Source: Polaribacter reichenbachii (lineage in GTDB: Bacteria > Bacteroidota > Bacteroidia > Flavobacteriales > Flavobacteriaceae). From it: a stretch of 64,000 nucleotides of DNA. Numbering within the stretch: the stretch's first letter is position 1; each line of letters begins with the position of its first letter. Where the stretch lies: NCBI RefSeq assembly GCF_001975665.1, contig NZ_CP019419.1:2897501-2961500 (forward strand), in the 5' to 3' direction. The notes under the pieces are model-generated. The model saw nothing but the letters and a program-made list of their open reading frames with translations. It did not search any database and was not told where the DNA came from. Positions 23,859-32,492 of this stretch are shown here, piece after piece. The position numbers and the translations under genes are program-made.

Positions 23859-24461
23859 ATGGATTTATTTTCTTCGGATAAAATTACTAACATTTTACCT
23901 TTTGATGGCGTTACAAATTATCACGGAATTGTGTTAAATAAACAACAGTGTGATTTTTATTATCAGCAATTATTCAATAAAATAAATTGGAAGAATGATG
24001 AAGCTATAATTTTTGGTAAAAAGATCATCACCAAAAGAAAAGTGGCTTGGTATGGAGCATCAGAATATTCTTATACGTATTCTAAAGTTACAAAAAGAGC
24101 AAACCTTTGGATACCTGAATTGTTAGAACTTAAAGCAATTGTAGAACAAGAATCTAATGAAACTTATAATTCTTGTTTGTTAAACTTATATCATTCAGGA
24201 GAAGAAGGAATGGCTTATCATTCTGATGGAGAAAAAATGATGAAAAAAAATGGAGCAATTGCCTCTTTATCTTTAGGTGCTGAACGAAAATTTTCTTTTA
24301 AACATAAAGAGAACAAACAAAGAATTGATATTGTTTTAGAAAGAGGAAGTTTATTAGTGATGAAAAAAGGAACTCAAACCCATTGGCTACACAGATTACC
24401 ACCTACTAAAAAAGTACATTCGCCAAGAATTAATTTAACGTTTAGAACTATTGAATTGTAG
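23859..24461 (+). CDS. AlkB-like Fe(II)/2-oxoglutarate dioxygenase
   Basis: A 200-residue AlkB-family enzyme that would oxidatively remove methyl groups from alkylated DNA or RNA. The iron-binding triad is visible: HSD in MAYHSDGEKMM (near 127-129) and His in THWLHRLPP near 178-181. The 2-oxoglutarate-binding arginine lies in SPRINLTFRTI at the end. The substrate-recognition part includes KVAWYGASEYSYTYSK. It is divergent from uvrB and ends 1 bp before the stop of a response regulator on the other strand. Confidence 0.9.
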   Translation: MDLFSSDKITNILPFDGVTNYHGIVLNKQQCDFYYQQLFNKINWKNDEAIIFGKKIITKRKVAWYGASEYSYTYSKVTKRANLWIPELLELKAIVEQESNETYNSCLLNLYHSGEEGMAYHSDGEKMMKKNGAIASLSLGAERKFSFKHKENKQRIDIVLERGSLLVMKKGTQTHWLHRLPPTKKVHSPRINLTFRTIEL

Positions 24462-24462
24462 G

Positions 24463-25167
24463 TTAGTTATCTATCTTTTTAATAAAATCTTCTCTATAAT
24501 TTAAACCAATTGGTATCCATTTATCATCTATAATAATTCGATTTCTTTGTACAGAATAAATGTGTTTTAAACCCACTATATAAGATTTATGCACTCTTAA
24601 AAAGTTTGTTTTTCCTAATCTTTCTTCAAAACTTTTTAGGCTACTTAAGGTTAAAATTGGTTTTTCTTTATTGGTGTAAATTTTAATATAATCTTTTAAA
24701 GATTCTATATATTTTATTTCTGATAAATTAATTTTTATGTTCTCGTATTCTGATTTTACAAAAATAAAATCACAAGTTTCTTTTTGCACTTCTACAGCAG
24801 CAGGTTTGCTTTTTGATAATAATAAATTATTGGCTCTTGTAGCTGCTTTTAAAAATCGATGAAAAGGAATTGGCTTAACCAAATAATCAATAGCATTTAA
24901 GTTAAAACCCTCTACAGCATAATGAGAATAAGCTGTTGTAAAAATAAACATAGGTTTAGGTTCTAATGATTTTATAAAATCAATACCAGAAAAATCGGGC
25001 ATTTCTATGTCTGTAAAAATAAGATCTACTTGTTCTGTTTGTAAAGCAGACATTGCTTCAATTCCGCTAGAACAAGAAGCCACTAATTCTAAAAAATCGA
25101 TTTTAGAAATAAAATCTTCTAATAACTCTAATGCCAAAGGCTCATCATCTATAATAATACATTTCAT
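24463..25167 (-). CDS. LytTR-family response regulator
   Basis: A 234-residue two-component regulator. The receiver domain (1-120) has the acidic pair DDE (8-10), the phospho-acceptor Asp in IFTDIEMPD (about 54) and the Lys in YLVKPIPF (about 98). The LytTR DNA-binding domain (about 135-234) shows IKYIESLKDYIKIYT and FLRVHKSYIVGLKHI. Its ATG lies directly after the stop of the histidine-kinase gene, so the pair is one operon. No target site was identified. Confidence 0.95.
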   Translation of the reverse strand: MKCIIIDDEPLALELLEDFISKIDFLELVASCSSGIEAMSALQTEQVDLIFTDIEMPDFSGIDFIKSLEPKPMFIFTTAYSHYAVEGFNLNAIDYLVKPIPFHRFLKAATRANNLLLSKSKPAAVEVQKETCDFIFVKSEYENIKINLSEIKYIESLKDYIKIYTNKEKPILTLSSLKSFEERLGKTNFLRVHKSYIVGLKHIYSVQRNRIIIDDKWIPIGLNYREDFIKKIDN

Positions 25168-26262
25168 CTATTTTTTTAGCTTAATGGTTAAATTGATTTC
25201 AAATGATTTTTTTTCACTTTTTATCTCTAACAGGTGTTGTTTTGGGTATAGTAAATTCAATCGATTTTTAATGTTTTCTAAACCAATTCCAGAATTTTTA
25301 TCACTAACTTTTGTAATGTGGCAAGCGTTAAAAACATAAAGATTTAGCTCATCATTTTCAACATTTATTTTGATTCTAATATTGGTATCACCTTTATAAT
25401 TTGTGCCATATTTAAATGCATTTTCTATAAAAGAAATTAGCAATAATGGCTCAATTTTGTAATTTAAATCTCCATGAACATTAACACGAACTCCACTAGA
25501 ATCTTTTAATCTTAACAGATGTAGTGAAATGTAATTCTTAATGTATTCTACTTCTTTTGTTAATGAAATATATTCTTGATTGGTTTCATAAATCATATAT
25601 CTCATTAATTCTGAAAGTGTTACAATAGCAACGGTGGTGTCTTCGGATTTTTTATTAGCCAAAGAATAAATACTATTTAAAGTATTGAATAAAAAATGCG
25701 GGTTTAATTGTGCTTTTAAAAAAGATAATTCAGAAGTTACTTTTTGCGATGCTACTAAGGCTCTCTCTTTTTCTGCTTTGTACCACTCAGAAACTAGTTT
25801 TATAGAAGTACTTAAAACAAAAAATAAGATAATCATTATTGGTGGTCTAAATCCGAATCTTGGACTGTCCATTTTAGGAGATCGAAGTCGATTTTCAAAA
25901 TCATTTTTTTCTGGAATATAATCTTTAAACAAAAAAAATATTGGTTCTAAAACATAAATAAAAAATAAGATAAACATTACAAAAACAAGTAAGTACAATC
26001 CTATTTTTTTATTTAGTAATAGTTTAGGTACTAAAAAAGAGTAATTCACATAAAAAACTATAATCAATGATAAATTTAAAATGTAAAAATTTATGGGTAT
26101 TGAATTAAATCTATAAAAAAATTGTATGGCAATAATTAATATAAAAAACAGCCATAACAAGACATGTATAATTACGGTTGTAAAAGATTTTTTGAAAATA
26201 AAGTTCAAGTTGATAATTGTTAGTTGCGCAAAATTATGTAGGAATAGTCTTAAAAAACTCAC
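25168..26262 (-). CDS. LytS-type sensor histidine kinase
   Basis: A membrane kinase partner of the adjacent response regulator. Four hydrophobic segments fill residues 30-145. The phospho-acceptor region FLKAQLNPHFLFNTLNSIYSL (His near 193) and the HATPase domain (IENAFKYGTN, then SGIGLENIKNRL) are typical of the LytS/YehU class. The ORF starts with GTG at 26262. A -7-like box TAATTTTG lies inside its first 12 codons, so the true start may be the TTG at 26208 (NFIFKKSF...). A strong terminator separates it from the Kelch gene upstream. The signal is unknown. Confidence 0.93.
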   Translation of the reverse strand: MSFLRLFLHNFAQLTIINLNFIFKKSFTTVIIHVLLWLFFILIIAIQFFYRFNSIPINFYILNLSLIIVFYVNYSFLVPKLLLNKKIGLYLLVFVMFILFFIYVLEPIFFLFKDYIPEKNDFENRLRSPKMDSPRFGFRPPIMIILFFVLSTSIKLVSEWYKAEKERALVASQKVTSELSFLKAQLNPHFLFNTLNSIYSLANKKSEDTTVAIVTLSELMRYMIYETNQEYISLTKEVEYIKNYISLHLLRLKDSSGVRVNVHGDLNYKIEPLLLISFIENAFKYGTNYKGDTNIRIKINVENDELNLYVFNACHITKVSDKNSGIGLENIKNRLNLLYPKQHLLEIKSEKKSFEINLTIKLKK

Positions 26263-26287
26263 AATAGATTGTTGTTTTTTTCATAAA

Positions 26288-26329
26288 AAAATGCATAAAA
26301 ATTAATGTAACTTAATTTTTATGCATTTT
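26288..26329 (-). terminator. Strong terminator of the Kelch lipoprotein gene
   Basis: An 18-bp perfect inverted repeat (AAAATGCATAAAAATTAA and its complement) around a 6-nt loop, followed on the minus strand by a T-tract. It lies 27 bp past the Kelch gene stop. Confidence 0.8.
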
Positions 26330-26355
26330 AAAATTATAAAATATGTTGTGTAAGA

Positions 26356-27366
26356 TTAGTCATCTTCATCTTCTAATTCATAAGGTTTAAATTCCCAAAC
26401 ATCATCAAAATAATAACTACCACTTCTACCCATTAAAACATATGCAGAAGAGCCAAAAGAAAATGCAGAGGCGTCTTGTCTTGCTGTACCTTCAAAATCA
26501 GGAATTTCATCCCAAGTATCTGTAGAAGGATCGTAAGAATAAGTGGTAGAAGTTACAGAGCCATAAACACCAGTACTAACATAACCTAACCCATCTAAAG
26601 AAAAAGCAACAGCAGAACTTACTAAAATTTCGTAATCATCATCATCATCATCGTCGTCATCTAAATCAGTTAAACGTGTCCAAGTTGTACCATCAAACTT
26701 ATAAAAATCTTCTTCGTAAGTTCCATTATGAATACCTAAACCTAAATAAGCAACTTCATTAATCATAAAAACAGAGGCATTCTGGCGTTTTTCACCACCA
26801 AAACCAACAGATTGTTCCCACGTGTCTGTAGCTACATCATATTTCCAAAAATCCTTTTGCTCACTACCATCATAACCAGTACCAATGTAACCAGAATTAC
26901 CAATGGCAAAACCAATAGCACCATATCTTGCAGAACCACCAAAATCTGCTTTTTGTTCCCAAGTATCTGTGGTAGAATCGTAAGCCCAAAAATCTTTTAA
27001 CTCATCATTACCATCGTAACCTGTACCAATATATCCTTTTGTTCCAATAGAAAAACCTACAGCACCACTTCTTGCAGTTCCAGGAAAAGAAGCTCTTTGT
27101 ATCCAATAATCTCCTTCAGAATCGTACTCCCAAGTATCAGATAAATAATCGTCACCATCATAACCTGTTACTAAATATCCTTTATTACCAATTGTAAAGC
27201 TAACAGAATTTGCTCTAGAATTTCCATCAAAAGTAGAACTCTCTACCCAGTTTCCATATTCATCATCATCATCATCATCACTACATCCAATAAAAAATGT
27301 AGAGCTAATTAGAATTGCCATAAAATATATGACACTTCTTTTTTGTGTAAAAATTGTTTTTTTCAT
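26356..27366 (-). CDS. Surface lipoprotein with Kelch-type beta-propeller
   Basis: 336 residues from the chosen start. The signal peptide ends in a lipobox (FFIGC), and Cys is followed by SDDDDDDE; an acidic run right after the lipid-bearing Cys is the known export signal that sends Bacteroidetes lipoproteins to the cell surface. Six repeats of the pattern (A/G)xxFxxGxxGYxGTGYDG...DxWxYDxxTDTWEQ build a Kelch/galactose-oxidase-like propeller. A second Asp run (DDDDDDDDDYE) interrupts one blade. The ORF extends upstream to 27477, but the -7 box TAGTTTTG at 27400-27407 lies inside that part. The ligand is unknown. It is divergent from a DUF4270 lipoprotein and barrel gene. Confidence 0.88.
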   Translation of the reverse strand: MKKTIFTQKRSVIYFMAILISSTFFIGCSDDDDDDEYGNWVESSTFDGNSRANSVSFTIGNKGYLVTGYDGDDYLSDTWEYDSEGDYWIQRASFPGTARSGAVGFSIGTKGYIGTGYDGNDELKDFWAYDSTTDTWEQKADFGGSARYGAIGFAIGNSGYIGTGYDGSEQKDFWKYDVATDTWEQSVGFGGEKRQNASVFMINEVAYLGLGIHNGTYEEDFYKFDGTTWTRLTDLDDDDDDDDDYEILVSSAVAFSLDGLGYVSTGVYGSVTSTTYSYDPSTDTWDEIPDFEGTARQDASAFSFGSSAYVLMGRSGSYYFDDVWEFKPYELEDEDD

Positions 27367-27399
27367 TCGTGTTATTTTAATCATTTCAGTATTTATTGG

Positions 27400-27407
27400 C
27401 AAAACTA
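27400..27407 (-). promoter_or_regulatory. Putative -7 box of the Kelch gene
   Basis: TAGTTTTG on the minus strand, exact TAnnTTTG, 33 bp before the Met at 27366. It rules out the longer start at 27477. Confidence 0.5.
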
Positions 27408-27591
27408 AATGCAAATAAATAGGCATAACTATGAAATAGACAAACACGGGTATTTTATAGATGAACATGTAAAACAAGTGTTAATTTTCTTAAAAGCTGT
27501 TAAATATAGGGTTAAGAGGTGTTTTTTTATAGAAAATCTATAAAATCGGGCAGTTTATATATTTTATGATTTTTTGTGATAATGCCTCTAA

Positions 27592-27599
27592 TACTTTTG
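27592..27599 (+). promoter_or_regulatory. Putative -7 box of the DUF4270 gene
   Basis: TACTTTTG, exact TAnnTTTG, 14 bp before the ATG at 27614. It lies within the longer reading frame that begins at 27566, so it supports the shorter start. Confidence 0.55.
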
Positions 27600-27613
27600 C
27601 TCTAAAAAGTAAA

Positions 27614-28933
27614 ATGAGGTATTTAATTATAGGCTTTTTAAGTATTGTTTATTTCTCGTCTTGTACAACAGATGGAGCAACTTATGAAGTAGGAAGTGAT
27701 TTTATTGAGAATGGTATACAGATTAGAGTTATAGATACTTTTACTGTTAATACAGGAACTTTTAAACTAGATTCTTTAGTAACATCTGGCACAAGTAGAA
27801 TTTTATTGGGTAGTATTAAAGATGATGATTTTGGTAACACAACTGCTAAATCTTATCTAGAATTAGTTGCATCTACTTACTCAATAAGTAACGATGCTAT
27901 TTACGATTCTATAGGTATGATTTTAAATTATGATACTTATTATTATGGCGATACTACTAAAGTACAAACCTATAAACTGCATAGAATTACAGAAACTTTT
28001 GAGCCAGAAGATAGTGACGATTTTTACAACGAATCTTTTTTAGATTATGATTCAGCATCTTTAGGTGAAACTACTTTTACTCCAAAACCAAATAAAGAAA
28101 CAGATTCTCTTTTTATTAAGATGGATGATGTTTTAGGTGAAGAAATTTTTAATAAAATTGTAGATAATGATATTAATAATTCAGATGATTTTCTGCAATA
28201 TTTTAAAGGATTAGCAATTGTACCAGACACTAGTTTAAATAGTCATATTCTTGGTTTTAGTGCTTATCCATCTACTTCATCCGAAGAAAATTCTAGTATG
28301 CGACTTTATTATACCATTAAGGATGATGATAGCGAAGACAATAGTTACTATGTAGATTTTTTAATATCTAGTGCAACACAACAGTTTAATCAAATAGAAT
28401 CTGATTTTTCTACTTCTGTGCTCGGTAATTTTACAGATGGCGAAGATATAAAAGATAGTAAAGACACTAATAATGCTACTTATATTCAGTCTGGTGTTGG
28501 TATTGCATCAAGAATAGAAATTCCATCTATAAAAAAACTTTTAGAATTTTCTAATGAAGCAACTTCGTTAGGCGCAACTTTAACTTTTTCGCCATTAGTA
28601 GGTAGTTATAATAGTGATTATCCTTTACCAGAATCTTTATTGGTTTATGTGGTAGATCATAAAAATAGAATATTAAAACAACTTACAGATATTAATGAGA
28701 GTGCTGTTTATGCTTATTTAAATGATAATGAAGATGAATTTAGCCAAAACACTTTTTATTCTGTTGATTTAAGCGGATTTGTAGAAGAAATTTTACTAAC
28801 CGAAAGCGATTTAAATTATGCATTAATGATTATGTACGAAACCTACAATCAAAATGTAAGTCATATGATTATTGAAGATAATCCTGCAACAGATAACCCA
28901 GTAAAATTAACCGTAAAATATTTAAACTATTAA
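27614..28933 (+). CDS. DUF4270 family lipoprotein
   Basis: 439 residues from the chosen ATG (MRYLIIGFLSIVYFSSC), a signal peptide with a lipobox Cys followed by TTDG. The rest is beta-rich and matches the DUF4270 pattern: VGSDFIENGIQIRVIDTFTVNTGTFKLDSLVTSGTSRILLGSIKDDDFG, and near the C-terminus LNYALMIMYETYNQNVSHM. The function of the family is unknown. The following barrel-protein gene starts 1 bp after this stop, so both are one operon. A Kelch surface lipoprotein is divergent. The ORF could be extended to 27566, but the promoter argues against it. Confidence 0.85.
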   Translation: MRYLIIGFLSIVYFSSCTTDGATYEVGSDFIENGIQIRVIDTFTVNTGTFKLDSLVTSGTSRILLGSIKDDDFGNTTAKSYLELVASTYSISNDAIYDSIGMILNYDTYYYGDTTKVQTYKLHRITETFEPEDSDDFYNESFLDYDSASLGETTFTPKPNKETDSLFIKMDDVLGEEIFNKIVDNDINNSDDFLQYFKGLAIVPDTSLNSHILGFSAYPSTSSEENSSMRLYYTIKDDDSEDNSYYVDFLISSATQQFNQIESDFSTSVLGNFTDGEDIKDSKDTNNATYIQSGVGIASRIEIPSIKKLLEFSNEATSLGATLTFSPLVGSYNSDYPLPESLLVYVVDHKNRILKQLTDINESAVYAYLNDNEDEFSQNTFYSVDLSGFVEEILLTESDLNYALMIMYETYNQNVSHMIIEDNPATDNPVKLTVKYLNY

Positions 28934-28934
28934 G

Positions 28935-30179
28935 ATGCAAAAAAATATATTATTAATTGTACTTATCGTTGCTACACAATCAATATTTACACAAAACAAC
29001 GCAAATACACCTTATTCTTTATTTGGTTTAGGTGTAGAAAATAAAACAGCAACTGGTGGTTTAACAGGTTTAGGAAATACTGGTATTGCACAATCTACTC
29101 CTTATGAAATAAACATTTTTAATCCTGCTAGTTTGGGTAATTTATTATCAAAATCATTTTTATATGAATTTGGTTTAAATGGTACATATTCAACTTTAAA
29201 AACCGATAACATTAGCGAAACCAGCAATAATGGTAATATTTCTCACATTGCCATTGCTTTTCCTCTTCGTAAAAATTTAGGAATGAGTATTGGTCTTTTA
29301 CCATACACAAAAACTGGCTATAATATAGATATAGAAAGCCCTGTAGAAGGTACTTTAGATACTTTTACCACAAGAATAACTGGATCTGGAGGTTTGAATA
29401 AATTTTTTATTGCAGCAGGTTTTCAGCCTTTAAAAAACTTATCAATTGGAATTGATTTTTCTTTTCTTTTTGGTTCTATAGAGCAAGAAAGTCAAGTGTA
29501 TTCAGATTCTTTTGTTTCTATTTTAGATCAAAATTATTACAATGGTGTAAAGTTAAAAACAGGCTTTCAGTACAAATTACCAAAAATAAAAAATATAGAA
29601 ACCACAATTGGTGGTACTTTTGAGTTGCCAACTTCATTAACAGGTAAACAAACTAGAACTTCTTATAAAACTACGACTACAGGTTCTGAATTAACAATAG
29701 AAGATGAGGTAGAAAATGATTTAGATAATTACGAATTGCCAACAAGTTTTGGTTTGGGTATTACATCAAAATTTAATAATACCATTACAACTAGTTTAGA
29801 TTTTAGAAAACTAATGTGGAATGATACTAACCAAGAATTAAATAACGAACGTTACACAGACGAATCTATTTATGCTTTTGGTGTTGAATTTTTACCAAAT
29901 AAAACTAAGTACAGTTATTGGTCTAACGTAAAATATAGATTTGGTTTAAATTATAATACAGGGTTTTTAAAGATATCAAATCAGCAAATAGATAGTTATT
30001 TTGTTTCTGTTGGTTTAGGTTTACCAATGAAAAAGAACAGTCAGAATAACTTTAATATTGCTTATTCTTATGGTAAAGAAGGTACTTTAAATAATGGTTT
30101 AATTCAAGAGAATTTCCATAAAATTACATTGAATTTAAATTTTGTTGGAAATTGGTTTAGCCAAAGAAGAATAGATTAA
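28935..30179 (+). CDS. Outer-membrane barrel protein, FadL/PorV-like
   Basis: 414 residues with a signal peptide (1-20, cut after FTQ). NANTPYSLFGLGVENKTATGGLTGLGNTGIA and the conserved NPASLGNL motif are typical of a family of flavobacterial outer-membrane proteins related in topology to FadL-type barrels; the C-terminus FHKITLNLNFVGNWF fits a barrel strand. It starts 1 bp after the DUF4270 stop. The link suggests that lipoprotein and barrel act together in the outer membrane; the cargo or role is unknown. Confidence 0.8.
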   Translation: MQKNILLIVLIVATQSIFTQNNANTPYSLFGLGVENKTATGGLTGLGNTGIAQSTPYEINIFNPASLGNLLSKSFLYEFGLNGTYSTLKTDNISETSNNGNISHIAIAFPLRKNLGMSIGLLPYTKTGYNIDIESPVEGTLDTFTTRITGSGGLNKFFIAAGFQPLKNLSIGIDFSFLFGSIEQESQVYSDSFVSILDQNYYNGVKLKTGFQYKLPKIKNIETTIGGTFELPTSLTGKQTRTSYKTTTTGSELTIEDEVENDLDNYELPTSFGLGITSKFNNTITTSLDFRKLMWNDTNQELNNERYTDESIYAFGVEFLPNKTKYSYWSNVKYRFGLNYNTGFLKISNQQIDSYFVSVGLGLPMKKNSQNNFNIAYSYGKEGTLNNGLIQENFHKITLNLNFVGNWFSQRRID

Positions 30180-30226
30180 ATCCGTAAGAAAATAATCTTT
30201 AAAGCCATAAATTATAATCTTATTTT

Positions 30227-30234
30227 TACTTTTG
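30227..30234 (+). promoter_or_regulatory. Putative -7 promoter box for rluF
   Basis: TACTTTTG, exact TAnnTTTG, 16 bp before the TTG start of the pseudouridine synthase. It supports that start. Confidence 0.5.
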
Positions 30235-30250
30235 TTGAAAATATTTTTCT

Positions 30251-31144
30251 TTGGATCATAATAATCAACAATCAACAAATCTTAATAAATTCATTAGCTC
30301 TACAGGAATTTGTTCACGTAGAGAAGCCGAAAAGCTAATCACAGAAGGTAGAGTTACTATAAATGGTAAACCTACACAATTAGGAAATCGTGTTTTTAAA
30401 AATGATGTAGTTAAGGTTGATGGCAGATTACTAAAACCAAAACCAAAAACACTTTATATTGCTTTAAATAAGCCTGTAGGTATTGTTTCTACTACAGATT
30501 CTAGAGAAAGAGATAATATTGTAAAACATATTAATCATCCAGAAAGGTTGTTTCCAATTGGTCGTTTAGACAAACCCTCTGAAGGATTAATTTTTTTAAC
30601 CAATGATGGAGACATTGTAAATAAAATTTTAAGAGCAGGTAACAATCACGAAAAAGAATATATTGTTTCTGTTGATAAAAGAATTGACGATGATTTTATT
30701 AGAAAAATGAGTAATGGAATCCCGATTTTAGGTACAATTACAAAAAAGTGTAAAGTAGAAAAGGTATCAGAAAAGGTTTTTAAAATTATTCTAGTTCAAG
30801 GTTTAAACAGACAGATTAGAAGAATGTGCGAGTATTTAGATTATGAAGTTACCAAACTAAAACGCACAAGAATTATGAATGTTGAACTGCGTAATTTAAA
30901 ACAAGGAGATTGGCGTGAACTTACTGAAGATGAGCTAAAAGAAATAAATACAATGATTGCTTCATCATCTAAAACAGAAGAAGCTTCAGTAGTAAAAGAA
31001 AAACCAAAAACAGCAAAACCTAAAAGAAAATCGACACCAACCAAAAACGATTTTAATAAGAAAAGTGCTTCCTTTAGAAAATCATCACCTAAAAACAAGA
31101 AAAGAAATGCTGGTTCTTCATCAAAAAAGAAAAGACGATTTTAA
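30251..31144 (+). CDS. rluF: 23S rRNA pseudouridine synthase, RluF type
   Basis: Isomerises a uridine of 23S rRNA (U2604 in E. coli). An N-terminal S4 RNA-binding domain (about 10-70: [29 protein letters not shown]) is followed by the RluB/E/F-type catalytic domain with [19 protein letters not shown] (about 102-120, catalytic Asp in GRLD) and [17 protein letters not shown]. The last 60 residues form a Lys/Ser/Arg-rich disordered tail, longer than in E. coli RluF and likely to bind RNA. The start is TTG, supported by a close promoter box. The subfamily call (RluF rather than RluE or RluB) is fairly sure. Confidence 0.88.
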   Translation: MDHNNQQSTNLNKFISSTGICSRREAEKLITEGRVTINGKPTQLGNRVFKNDVVKVDGRLLKPKPKTLYIALNKPVGIVSTTDSRERDNIVKHINHPERLFPIGRLDKPSEGLIFLTNDGDIVNKILRAGNNHEKEYIVSVDKRIDDDFIRKMSNGIPILGTITKKCKVEKVSEKVFKIILVQGLNRQIRRMCEYLDYEVTKLKRTRIMNVELRNLKQGDWRELTEDELKEINTMIASSSKTEEASVVKEKPKTAKPKRKSTPTKNDFNKKSASFRKSSPKNKKRNAGSSSKKKRRF

Positions 31145-31212
31145 ATAGTTGTCTATTAAAGCAAAGACAAAAGGTTTAAGAATCTTTTAATTTTTCAATT
31201 CTTAAATAGTAT

Positions 31213-31220
31213 TATCTTTG
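31213..31220 (+). promoter_or_regulatory. Putative -7 promoter box for tgt
   Basis: TATCTTTG, exact TAnnTTTG, 6 bp before the ATG at 31227. It overlaps the possible TTG start at 31218, which is thus unlikely. The leader would be extremely short or absent. Confidence 0.5.
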
Positions 31221-31226
31221 CGCCCA

Positions 31227-32357
31227 ATGAAATTCGATTTAAAACTTACTGACCCCAAAAGCAAAGCTAGAGCAGGTTCAATTACAACAGATCATGGAGT
31301 TATAGAAACTCCTATTTTTATGCCTGTAGGTACTGTAGGTACCGTAAAAGGCGTACATCAAACAGAACTTAAAACAGAGGTTAATCCAGATATTATTTTG
31401 GGTAACACCTATCATTTATATTTAAGACCAGGTTTAGAGATTTTAGAAAAAGCAGGTGGTTTGCACAAGTTTATGAATTGGGATAGAAATATTCTTACAG
31501 ATTCTGGTGGTTACCAAGTTTATTCTTTATCAGGAAGAAGAAAAATTAACGAACAAGGTGTAAAATTTAAAAGTCATATAGACGGTTCTATGCACTTTTT
31601 TACACCCGAAAACGTTATGGAAACTCAACGCACAATCGGGGCTGATATTATTATGGCATTTGATGAATGTACACCTTATCCTTGCGATTATAATTATGCA
31701 AAACGTTCTATGCACATGACACATAGATGGTTGGATAGATGTATAAATCACTTAGAAAAATTACCTTTTAAATACGGTTTTGAGCAAACTTTTATGCCAA
31801 TTGTTCAAGGTAGTACATACAAAGATTTAAGAAGACAATCTGCAGAATATATTGCAAATTCTAATCAGGCAGCAAATGCAATTGGCGGACTTTCTGTAGG
31901 TGAACCTGCAGAAGAAATGTATGCTATGACAGAGGTGGTAACAGAGATTTTACCAGAAGATAAACCTCGTTATTTAATGGGTGTGGGTACACCAATTAAT
32001 ATTTTAGAAAACATTGCATTAGGTATAGATATGTTCGATTGTGTTATGCCAACAAGAAATGCAAGAAACGGAATGTTGTTTACAGCTCATGGAACAATTA
32101 ACATCAAAAATAAAAAGTGGGAAGATGATTTTTCTCCAATAGATGAAATGGGTATAACGGGTGTAGATACCTATTATACAAAAGCCTATTTACGTCATTT
32201 ATTTGCGGCTAAAGAAATGTTGGGTAAACAAATTGCTTCAATTCATAATTTAGGATTTTACGTGTGGTTAACACGCGAGGCTAGAAAACACATTTTAGCT
32301 GGTGATTTTAGAGAGTGGAAAGATATGATGGTAAAACAAATGGATAAAAGATTATAG
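31227..32357 (+). CDS. tgt: tRNA-guanine transglycosylase
   Basis: Exchanges guanine-34 of tRNAs with GUN anticodons for preQ1 (bacteria), a step to queuosine. The 376 residues carry the family motifs: nucleophile/active-site Asp in LTDSGGYQVYSL (about 88-99), MAFDECTPYPCDY, GGLSVGEP, and GVGTPINILENIALGIDMFDCVMPTRNARNG. The zinc-binding Cys cluster of other bacteria (CxCxxC...H) is not complete here; after MPTRNARNGMLFTAHG I see no Cys triplet, as in other Bacteroidetes proteins I recall. The ATG is preferred to a TTG nine bases upstream. lptG follows after 135 bp. Confidence 0.95.
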   Translation: MKFDLKLTDPKSKARAGSITTDHGVIETPIFMPVGTVGTVKGVHQTELKTEVNPDIILGNTYHLYLRPGLEILEKAGGLHKFMNWDRNILTDSGGYQVYSLSGRRKINEQGVKFKSHIDGSMHFFTPENVMETQRTIGADIIMAFDECTPYPCDYNYAKRSMHMTHRWLDRCINHLEKLPFKYGFEQTFMPIVQGSTYKDLRRQSAEYIANSNQAANAIGGLSVGEPAEEMYAMTEVVTEILPEDKPRYLMGVGTPINILENIALGIDMFDCVMPTRNARNGMLFTAHGTINIKNKKWEDDFSPIDEMGITGVDTYYTKAYLRHLFAAKEMLGKQIASIHNLGFYVWLTREARKHILAGDFREWKDMMVKQMDKRL

Positions 32358-32492
32358 TTGAGGTAAAAGTTATAAGTTGTAATTAAAGTTTTATAAAAAT
32401 AATTGAAATAGAATAAATTAAAAGACATCAATTGGAATAAAATATTTTCTTTTAAGAATATTTTAGTTGGGCTTTTATAGGATGCACACATT

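Noticed and set aside
27367..27477. N-terminal extension of the Kelch protein by 37 residues
   Set aside because: It precedes the signal peptide and contains the -7 box; a lipoprotein must start with its signal.
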